Shown here: positions 1 to 4,366 of the stretch, one piece after another
How the letters are laid out: every line of letters starts with the position of its first letter
Numbering within the stretch: position 1 is the stretch's first letter
NCBI GenBank assembly: GCA_046759865.1
Contig: JBHIDB010000055.1
Span: forward strand, 1-7,505
From: JAJISK01 sp046759865
GTDB lineage: Archaea; Thermoplasmatota; Thermoplasmata; RBG-16-68-12; JAJISG01
Direction of reading: 5' to 3'
DNA: 7,505 bases
Position numbers and translations under genes: made by a program
Notes under the pieces: generated by a model
Databases searched by the model: none
The model's input: the letters and a program-made list of their open reading frames with translations, nothing else
Told to the model about the DNA's origin: nothing

Positions 1-24
1 ACCTCGCCTTATGTAATAGACCTT

Positions 25-33
25 CTATATAAG
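25..33 (+). promoter_or_regulatory. Possible TATA box (CTATATAAG)
   Basis: An AT-rich CTATATAAG sits in a GC-rich background about 95 bases before the ATG of the small zinc-ribbon gene. It would place a transcription start near 55 and leave a leader of about 70 nt. The element is almost a palindrome, so it could equally serve a - strand gene leaving the window on the left. Assignment to the + strand is a guess from the downstream gene. Confidence 0.3.
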
Positions 34-123
34 GATTTATCTCGAGGTCGCCCGCCAGAAGATGAGTTTCCCCGCTGATAGGCGCGACCCGTCCTCTAAA
101 GGGGACTGGACGGAAGCCTGGTC

Positions 124-331
124 ATGGACCCGTACGCCTGCCCGTCTTGCGGGAATGCCAAGCGCCCGGGTACGTCGTCGCCGAGAGCATTTCGGGGGCG
201 CGAAGTGGCTGGAAGAGAAAACACGCCTGGCTCTCGGTGGGGAAATCCTGATGAAGCCAGACGGCCTAGGAAACGTGTATCTCGAGGCCCGGAGGTGCCG
301 GAGCTGTCGGTTCGTCATCCTTCAATATTGA
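124..331 (+). pseudogene. Small zinc-ribbon protein, frameshifted twice
   Basis: Three frames read in succession give one coherent protein of about 69 residues. It starts at ATG 124 with MDPYACPSCGNAKRP, continues from about 168 with GYVVAESI, and from about 191-194 with GGAKWLEEKTRLALGGE onward to CRSCRFVILQY and the TGA at 329-331. The result has a CPSC pair (C6, C9) and a CRSC pair (C59, C62), the usual layout of small archaeal proteins with a two-knuckle zinc ribbon around a short beta domain; their function is not known. Each joint is one base short. The first is at CCCGGGT (165-171). The second is at ATTTC (189-193) or in the following G5 run (194-198). Either the gene is decayed, the sequence has two homopolymer errors, or, much less likely, the ribosome shifts -1 twice. 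The left part of the open frame beginning at 62 is probably not translated. Confidence 0.7.
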
Positions 332-364
332 ACGACAGACGGATTCTGACGCAATCCCCCGGTC

Positions 365-388
365 GGGCGGATCCGGGCGCATCCGCCC
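365..388. terminator. Hairpin between convergent genes, possible bidirectional terminator
   Basis: GGGCGGAT (365-372) and ATCCGCCC (381-388) form a perfect 8-bp stem with an 8-nt loop. It lies in the 59-base gap between the TGA of the zinc-ribbon gene (331) and the stop of rpoK (391), so it would be at the 3' end of both transcripts. No T-run follows on either strand. Archaeal termination usually relies on oligo-T, so its role as a terminator, rather than as an RNA 3'-end stabiliser, is an inference. Confidence 0.4.
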
Positions 389-390
389 CG

Positions 391-615
391 TCAGACTTCC
401 CGGCGGACCGTGATGGGGATGAGTTCCCGGTCAAATTCGAGTTCCGCGATGTCTACCGGATCCACGAGTTCCTCTGGGATCGCCAAGATGACCGGGGCAC
501 CCATGGCGATCTGGAGGGCTCGCGCCCCGATGATTCGCGCACGCTCGAATCGGGTAAAACCCAGGATTCCGTCTCCCCCCTTCTCCCTCAGCACCTGATT
601 AGCCGGTGAACGCAC
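391..615 (-). CDS. rpoK: DNA-directed RNA polymerase subunit K (Rpb6/omega homologue)
   Basis: This encodes a small subunit of archaeal RNA polymerase, the counterpart of eukaryotic Rpb6 and bacterial omega, which helps clamp and assemble the large subunit. The family signature is clear: TRFERARIIGARALQIAMGAP, then DPVDIAELEFDRELIPITVRR almost to the C-terminus. As written from GTG 615 it has 74 residues, with about 18 extra residues before the core. Family members often start only a few residues before TRFE. No ATG is available. GTG 615 has GGGGA directly against it with no spacer, and GTG 594 has no visible ribosome site. A purine-rich GGGGGGAG (573-580) lies 5 nt before ATC 567 and 8 nt before CTG 564, so a non-standard start there is possible. 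The gene follows a long structured leader and converges on the zinc-ribbon gene. The identity is secure; the start is not. Confidence 0.92.
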   Translation of the reverse strand: MRSPANQVLREKGGDGILGFTRFERARIIGARALQIAMGAPVILAIPEELVDPVDIAELEFDRELIPITVRREV

Positions 616-760
616 TCCCCTTGGGGGTCGACGGCGAAGCTTGCTTCTTCGGCAGCGAAGCTAGTGGCATCTCGCGCTAAGTGACGCCTCAATTCTCCAC
701 CGAGACCTACGCCTGGTTGGTTCGCCCGGCCCCGGAACGGTTACTGCTCGCCCTTACGGG
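616..760 (-). ncRNA. Structured leader of rpoK or separate small RNA
   Basis: The TATA-like box at 781-791 predicts a - strand transcript starting near 760, about 145 nt before rpoK. I find no convincing protein in it; the only small frame is ATG 670 to TAA 599, 23 codons, overlapping the GTG of rpoK. Read on the - strand it holds several local hairpins: CCC-GTAA-GGG, GTTC/GAAC around a GC-rich core, TCTC/GAGA, GGCGTC/GATGCC (one G-U pair), CTTCG-CTGC-CGAAG, GAAG/CTTC and CCCC-CAA-GGGG. I looked for tRNA, 5S, SRP and RNase P signatures and saw none. It may be an autoregulatory leader or an independent RNA. Base pairing alone is weak evidence in DNA this GC-rich. Confidence 0.35.
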
Positions 761-780
761 ACTCCGTGCTACATGGGTTT

Positions 781-791
781 CCTATTAAAGG
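781..791 (-). promoter_or_regulatory. TATA box with BRE for the rpoK transcript
   Basis: On the - strand GAAAAGCCTTTAATAGG combines an A-rich BRE-like stretch with a TATA-like core. Its layout resembles the box at 2404-2414. It predicts transcription beginning near 760. Confidence 0.5.
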
Positions 792-851
792 CTTTTCTCC
801 GCCAACCCTCCGGGGCCCTCCCGGTTATCGCCCTCGATACTGCCGGCCGAA

Positions 852-860
852 GGTATAAGG
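852..860 (+). promoter_or_regulatory. TATA box for the 410-residue zinc-ribbon/TPR gene
   Basis: GGTATAAGG preceded by CGAA lies about 100 bases before ATG 955. It predicts a start near 882 and a leader of about 73 nt. That fits the presence of a ribosome binding site before this gene, unlike the near-leaderless genes elsewhere in the window. Confidence 0.45.
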
Positions 861-936
861 CACCCTCGCGGGAGGGAACCTCAGTCTGTCCGACGCCCAG
901 GCGGCGCCCTCCTCGAGCCTCTCGGGGACGGGGTTC

Positions 937-942
937 AGGAGG
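937..942 (+). promoter_or_regulatory. Ribosome binding site (AGGAGG)
   Basis: A full AGGAGG stands 12 nt before ATG 955, slightly farther than usual. It supports ATG 955 as the start of the downstream gene. Confidence 0.55.
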
Positions 943-954
943 CGGCGATCTACG

Positions 955-2187
955 ATGGAAGCGAAGCTGGAGCCATCATCCGAGGCCTTCTTGGGCGAGG
1001 CCTTTCCGAACGGTTCCTTCACCCTTCTGCTCACTCCCTCCGGCCCCGAGCGCGAGGCCTTCCTCGTCCCGCTCCTTCTCCATGGCCTGGGGGAGGACGA
1101 GCCTCTCCTTGCCGTCCTCTCCAACACGTCCCCCAAGAAGGTCCTGGCAAAGCTCGCCGTATCCGGCGGAAGGGCTAGGGATGCGCTCAAGAACGGCCAC
1201 TTTCGCATTCTGGACTGGTACTCGCACAAAGAAGGCGACATAGACGCTCCGGTGGAAGAAGGGGGCATCCTTCGATGCCCGGGGAGGTTGGCGGCCCTCG
1301 AAGAGGCGTTGAATGAACTCCTGAAGTCGAAGGATGGTCACGGCCTCGCCATCCTGGAACTCTTGTCGGACGCCACGTGGTTTGGCAAGGAACGGGCTCT
1401 CGAGCTCACGGAATCCCTCCTGGGCTCATCGTTGAAAGCCTACGGCAGGGCCGTCCTGGTGCTCGATGCCGAACTGGTCGCCCCCGACGTCGTCGAACGA
1501 CTCGATGGGATGGCCGACGGCGTGGTGCGGCTTCACCGGGAACGGTCCGAGGTCGGGCCCACCTGGAAGGTCTCTGTGGTCAAGAAGGGGCAAAAGGCGG
1601 AGGATCACTTCCTTTCCGTGAAGCCACCCTTCGTCGGATTCACAATCACGGCAGATCCGGAAGCTGCCGAGGTCTCGCGTCCTCTCCCCATGCAGGCCGC
1701 CGGGCCCGAGGCCGCCCCGTGTCCCAAGTGCGGGGCTCCGATGGAGGATGAGTCATGCGTCGCGTGCGGGTATGGAAGCGACGAAACGCGTCTCGCTCAG
1801 GTCCGCGCGATTCTTCGGCGGTGTGAGGATCGTTTAGCGAAGGACTCGAGTGACGTCGACGCGCTCTTTACGAAGTCGGCTGCTCAGGCCCGGCTCCGCA
1901 GCTACGACGAGGCGATCAAGACACTCTACCAGCTGGCGCGACTCGATCCGCGCTACCCGGGCCTGTGGATGCTCAAGGCGAAGATCTACGACCGGTTGGG
2001 CGATGATCTGAAGGCGAAGCTTTGCCGCCAACGGGCCTTGGAACTGGCGGAAACGGAGACGGGCTCCACCCTCAGGGTTCGGTCGGGGAAGCAGGGGTTC
2101 CAGTGCCCCCTCTGTCAGCGGTGGCTCCCCATGGAAGCAACCGCCTGCCCCTGTGGAGCCGAGTTTGACGAGGACGCGGTGGCGTGA
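955..2187 (+). CDS. Degenerate RecA/KaiC-like domain protein with two zinc ribbons and TPR-like helices
   Basis: This 410-residue protein is probably cytosolic, since I see no signal peptide or membrane segment. Residues about 18-230 read like a RecA/KaiC-family domain: the early strand TLLLTPSG, then EPLLAVLSNTSPKKVLAKL, HFRILDWYS, and the later strands GLAILELL and AVLVLDAELV. The Walker A loop has decayed to TPSGPERE with no GKT/S, so it is unlikely to hydrolyse ATP the usual way. Residues 256-271 form a zinc ribbon (CPKC...CVAC). Residues about 277-366 are helical and TPR-like, with YDEAIKTLYQLARLDP and LWMLKAKIYDRLGD. Residues 384-400 form a second ribbon (CPLC...CPC). The start has AGGAGG upstream. 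The gene stands alone between two divergent - strand transcripts. The layout suggests a scaffold or sensor binding protein or nucleic acid; its function is unknown. Domain assignment is by pattern and is moderately sure. Confidence 0.85.
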   Translation: MEAKLEPSSEAFLGEAFPNGSFTLLLTPSGPEREAFLVPLLLHGLGEDEPLLAVLSNTSPKKVLAKLAVSGGRARDALKNGHFRILDWYSHKEGDIDAPVEEGGILRCPGRLAALEEALNELLKSKDGHGLAILELLSDATWFGKERALELTESLLGSSLKAYGRAVLVLDAELVAPDVVERLDGMADGVVRLHRERSEVGPTWKVSVVKKGQKAEDHFLSVKPPFVGFTITADPEAAEVSRPLPMQAAGPEAAPCPKCGAPMEDESCVACGYGSDETRLAQVRAILRRCEDRLAKDSSDVDALFTKSAAQARLRSYDEAIKTLYQLARLDPRYPGLWMLKAKIYDRLGDDLKAKLCRQRALELAETETGSTLRVRSGKQGFQCPLCQRWLPMEATACPCGAEFDEDAVA

Positions 2188-2196
2188 GCGGGGTTG

Positions 2197-2384
2197 TCCC
2201 CCGACCTTAACGGCCGGAATCATCGAAAGCGCCGCTCTCTCCTCGCCCTGACCCGGTCGGGGGATTGTAGGATATCGGGGTTCGCCCCACTCACCGAGGC
2301 GTGCGCCCCATCGTGAGGGCACCGTACGATATCCGCCCCTGCATGCATCGCGGTTCACGAATCCCCGCGACCTTCGCGAGGGGC
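2197..2384 (-). ncRNA. Candidate structured non-coding RNA
   Basis: No credible gene fills 2188-2467, but the stretch is packed with perfect inverted repeats. Read 5' to 3' on the - strand there are three. Stem C is GCCCCT (2384-2379) with AGGGGC (2340-2335), enclosing TCGCGG/CCGCGA (2370-2365 with 2353-2348). Stem B is GGATATCG (2334-2327) with CGATATCC (2277-2270), enclosing CTCACGA/TCGGTGAG (2317-2311 with 2297-2290) and GGGG-CGAA-CCCC (2288-2277). Stem A is TCCCCCGACC (2264-2255) with GGTCGGGGGA (2206-2197). The TATA-like box at 2404-2414 predicts a start near 2384, just where stem C begins. Stem B is followed one base later by ACA, as in H/ACA guides, but I see no clear kink-turn. RNase P and SRP RNA motifs are absent, and it is not a normal tRNA. 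The strand choice rests on the promoter; ends are approximate. Confidence 0.45.
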
Positions 2385-2403
2385 CCGCTCGCATCGGTGC
2401 TCG

Positions 2404-2414
2404 ACCATAAACGC
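2404..2414 (-). promoter_or_regulatory. TATA box with BRE for the candidate - strand RNA
   Basis: On the - strand CGAAAGGCGTTTATGG has an A-rich BRE-like stretch and the CGTTTAT core also seen before the FKBP gene (CGTTTATT, 5793-5800). The + strand HisA-like gene has its own better-placed box at 2438-2447, which leaves this one for the - strand. Confidence 0.45.
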
Positions 2415-2437
2415 CTTTCGCTCGGAGGGCCGCCAAC

Positions 2438-2447
2438 GCTTTAAGAG
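2438..2447 (+). promoter_or_regulatory. TATA box for the HisA-like/DUF2240 operon
   Basis: AACGCTTTAAGAG resembles the AACGTTTATT before the FKBP gene. The centre of the box is about 25 bases before GTG 2468, so the transcript would begin at or next to that codon, which argues for leaderless translation from 2468. Confidence 0.5.
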
Positions 2448-2467
2448 CCGGTCAACGTGGGCGCGAC

Positions 2468-3073
2468 GTGGTGCCTTCCGAGATTCTCCCGTGGGCCGCC
2501 CTCCGATGGGGGAGGCCCGGCGACCCTGCGGGGAACCGGAAGGGGGTCGCCCGATCGGACGAGATGTTCCAGGCCGCCCTGAAGAAGTACGGTCGGCTGC
2601 TCATCTGGGACCTGGAGGGCATCCGAGGAGGTGACCCCCAGCTTGAGCTCTATCGTCGTTTCGAGGGGAAAGGTCTGTGGGTCGACGGGGGAGCCCGAAA
2701 CGTCGGAACCTTGGTGGATGTCCTGGTGGCAGGCGCCGACGTGGCGGTCATCAACGGACGTCGGATGGGCGGACATGACGTGATCGCCGAGGCGAGCCAG
2801 CTCACCGGCCAGTTGGCGTTTTGCGTGGAGGAGGGTCCTGGGTTGAGACCGGTGCGGGAGGACACACGCAAGACGCCCTCAGCCCTTTTCCAGGAGGCAC
2901 AGAGCGCCGGTGTCGAACGGGGCCTGTACCTCCATCACCCCATCCTTCACGAAGTCCCGGCCTGGGTTGTGGACCTCGAGGGCCTCGAGCTCTTCGCGGG
3001 TCCCGTTCCCGTTTCCGCGGGCGAACCCCAGGCCGAAGGACGCGTGGTCGCCAACCTCTTTGAGCTGATCTGA
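2468..3073 (+). CDS. HisA/HisF-related TIM-barrel-like protein
   Basis: This 201-residue protein resembles the archaeal HisA/HisF-related family, homologous to the histidine-pathway barrel enzymes but without an assigned reaction. The matching stretch is LLIWDLEGIRGGDPQLELYRRF, then LWVDGGARNVGTLVDVLVAGADVAVINGRRM, which follows the beta-alpha order of the HisA barrel (D-L-x-G-I, then W-V-D-x-G, then A-G-A). The first strand, where HisA carries a catalytic Asp near residue 8, reads ILPWAALRWG and lacks it. The C-terminal half is weakly conserved, and at about 200 residues the protein is shorter than the roughly 240 of HisA. I therefore doubt the histidine-pathway activity. GTG 2468 fits a leaderless start 25 bases from a TATA box; ATG 2564 is the alternative but would remove the first barrel strand. 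The stop TGA overlaps the next ATG (TGATG), so both genes are translated together. Confidence 0.75.
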   Translation: MVPSEILPWAALRWGRPGDPAGNRKGVARSDEMFQAALKKYGRLLIWDLEGIRGGDPQLELYRRFEGKGLWVDGGARNVGTLVDVLVAGADVAVINGRRMGGHDVIAEASQLTGQLAFCVEEGPGLRPVREDTRKTPSALFQEAQSAGVERGLYLHHPILHEVPAWVVDLEGLELFAGPVPVSAGEPQAEGRVVANLFELI

Positions 3074-3537
3074 TGGAGGATCTCAGACGGACGATCGTCC
3101 TCCTCTTCGGTCGAAAGGGGGGCGAGCGGATGTCTGTGCGGGAATTCGTGCTCTCCGCCTCGATGGACCTCCGATGGTTTCCCCCCAAAGAGGCCCAACG
3201 GCTCCTGGACCTCAGCGTGAAGAAGGGCCTCCTCACCGTCGAGGAGGGGGACGTGGAGCCCACCTTCGATATGAAGGCCGTGGAGGTCCCCATGGGCTTC
3301 GTCCCCACCCCGGAAGTTCTCCAGGATGCGGGGGATCTCATCGACCGAATTCTCGACGAGATTGTCCGGTCGACCTCGACGCCAAGGAAGGAACTCGCGG
3401 CCCGAATCAACGCCATTCAAAGAGGCCTGGGCGTCACCATCGAGGTCGCGGCTCTCCTCGCAGGAAGGGAGGTGGGCGCTGACCTCGCCAACCTCCACCC
3501 AGAGGTCGAGGAGTCGTTGAGGGCCCGACGGCCCTAG
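3073..3537 (+). CDS. DUF2240 family protein
   Basis: This 154-residue protein matches the archaeal DUF2240 family, whose function is unknown. Recognisable parts are an N-terminal helical section LLFGRKGGERMSVREFVLS, then the segment MDLRWFPPKEAQRLLDL leading into VKKGLLTVEEGD, which looks like a small winged-helix-type fold. VEPTFDMKAVEVPMGFVPT follows, then a helical tail. No cysteine cluster, signal peptide or membrane segment is visible. Its ATG overlaps the stop of the HisA-related gene by one base (TGATG), so it is almost certainly co-transcribed and translationally coupled. The winged-helix reading would suggest nucleic-acid binding, but I infer this only from the helix and turn pattern. 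Its stop TAG shares CTAG with the stop of the convergent MBF1 gene. Confidence 0.8.
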   Translation: MEDLRRTIVLLFGRKGGERMSVREFVLSASMDLRWFPPKEAQRLLDLSVKKGLLTVEEGDVEPTFDMKAVEVPMGFVPTPEVLQDAGDLIDRILDEIVRSTSTPRKELAARINAIQRGLGVTIEVAALLAGREVGADLANLHPEVEESLRARRP

Positions 3538-3995
3538 TCCTCCCGACGAATCAGGTCTCCCAGGGTCAGCGGGCGCGACTCCGTGTGCAGGGGGCCCTCC
3601 CCCTCCTCGACACGCTCGCGCAGGCGGACCTGCAACGTGCGCTCCAGCTTGGACACCAGGGCGTCGGGGGGCCGCATCCGTCCCTTCTCGAGCTTCTCCA
3701 GAACGCTGAGCTTCTCGTTAATCTTCCGGGCCAGCTCCTCGCGCTTCCAGCCCCGCGCCTCCCGGGCTCGCCGCAGTCGATCGGGGAAGTCGGCCGCCAG
3801 GTCATCCTCCGTTTCCGCCGTTGGCCGTCCCCTCGGCCTCCGTGGTCTCCGGGGGAGGGAGGCGCTAGGGGGCCGCGGGGGGTGGATCTCCTCCCCGAAG
3901 CGGGCGCACTGGTCGCAGAGCATGAGGCGGGTCCCCTCCACCAACACGGTCCGTAGCCGGTCCTGCTCGGTCCCGCACATCTCGCACAGAGGCAT
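3534..3995 (-). CDS. Multiprotein bridging factor 1 homologue (zinc ribbon plus HTH)
   Basis: This 153-residue protein has the archaeal MBF1 layout. The N-terminal zinc ribbon has CEMC (C4, C7) and CDQC (C27, C30). A basic, Pro/Arg-rich linker spans about residues 40-60. A Cro/C1-type helix-turn-helix covers about 70-125, including LRRAREARGWKREELARKI and SVLEKLEKGRMRPP, and a short tail ends in LTLGDLIRRED. In eukaryotes MBF1 bridges TBP to activators. Archaeal homologues bind DNA or ribosomes and have been linked to translation and stress, but their exact role is unsettled. A GGGGGAC purine tract precedes ATG 3995 by a few bases. The gene lies 12 bases after the small membrane-protein gene and is probably in its operon. 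It ends tail to tail with the DUF2240 gene on the same CTAG. Confidence 0.9.
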   Translation of the reverse strand: MPLCEMCGTEQDRLRTVLVEGTRLMLCDQCARFGEEIHPPRPPSASLPRRPRRPRGRPTAETEDDLAADFPDRLRRAREARGWKREELARKINEKLSVLEKLEKGRMRPPDALVSKLERTLQVRLRERVEEGEGPLHTESRPLTLGDLIRRED

Positions 3996-4007
3996 GTCGT
4001 CCCCCTG

Positions 4008-4253
4008 CTATCCCTCGTCGAGGGAGGGAAGCCGCGACCTCCGTCGGTATCGCATGTATTGGAACGTAAGGATGGCGGGGGAGAGGAAGAGGAAGACGAT
4101 CGCTGCCGCCAACCCGTACACGAACAGGACGGTCATGACGTAGAGGGTGTAGGGCATGGCAAGGAACATGAAGGTGCCCAGAGCCAGGGCGCCCAGAACC
4201 CACGGATCGAAGCGCTTTCGCAAGGGAGTCGTCGAGACCATGGCCCGTTCCAT
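4008..4253 (-). CDS. Small hydrophobic membrane protein
   Basis: This is an 81-residue protein I do not recognise. After a short basic N-terminus (TTPLRKRFDP) there are two long hydrophobic stretches, about residues 18-40 (WVLGALALGTFMFLAMPYTL) and 42-62 (TVLFVYGLAAAIVFLFLSPA). They are followed by the basic MRYRRRSR and an acidic end. Positive-inside reasoning puts both termini in the cytosol with a hairpin of two membrane helices. ATG 4253 is the first start; ATG 4241 four codons later is possible. There is no strong ribosome site before either. It leads the MBF1 gene by 12 bases, so the two are probably one transcript. Upstream it is divergent from PAN and may share the TATA element at 4303-4312. 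No function can be assigned. Confidence 0.72.
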   Translation of the reverse strand: MERAMVSTTPLRKRFDPWVLGALALGTFMFLAMPYTLYVMTVLFVYGLAAAIVFLFLSPAILTFQYMRYRRRSRLPSLDEG

Positions 4254-4302
4254 CTTTAACGTGTCGGCCTTCGTCTATCGTTTGTGATGACCGCAGGGAT
4301 AC

Positions 4303-4312
4303 GCATAAATAG
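4303..4312. promoter_or_regulatory. TATA element between divergent PAN and membrane-protein/MBF1 transcripts
   Basis: CGCATAAATAGAC reads GTCTATTTATGCG on the other strand, so both directions show a TATA-like core. The + start would fall near 4333, 34 bases before the TTG of PAN. The - start would fall near 4280, 27 bases before ATG 4253. I see no other TATA candidate in this 113-base gap, so the element may serve both genes. Confidence 0.45.
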
Positions 4313-4354
4313 ACCATCCAGGTAATTAGCGCCCGATGCTCCCCTCCCCCTCCA

Positions 4355-4360
4355 GGAGGT
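4355..4360 (+). promoter_or_regulatory. Ribosome binding site deciding the TTG start of PAN
   Basis: GGAGGT is followed by 6 bases (ACGCTT) and then TTG 4367. The ATG at 4336 and the ATG at 4371 are in other frames, so the strong site marks TTG as the PAN start. Confidence 0.75.
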
Positions 4361-4366
4361 ACGCTT

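Noticed and set aside
599..670. A 23-codon - strand frame overlapping the start of rpoK, as a leader peptide
   Set aside because: There is no ribosome binding site and no recognisable sequence. Its presence could be chance in the leader.
700..770. Possible tRNA, 5S or SRP RNA on either strand (GGTTCG and AGTAACCG looked suggestive)
   Set aside because: No T-loop TTCRA, no D-arm box, no cloverleaf, and no SRP S-domain or 5S conserved segments could be found.
2349..2371. CGCGGTTCACGAATCCCCGCG as a tRNA T-arm
   Set aside because: The loop is too long for a T-loop and no acceptor or anticodon arm is in register. It fits better as a hairpin in the candidate RNA.
1834..2436. A 200-codon - strand frame covering the intergenic region 2188-2436
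   Set aside because: The composition is not protein-like, half of it is antisense to the TPR gene, and the intergenic part is better explained by inverted repeats and a promoter.
4284..4290. GTGATGA, a C-box match for a C/D guide RNA
   Set aside because: No D box (CTGA) follows at a suitable distance, and the site lies within the divergent promoter region.
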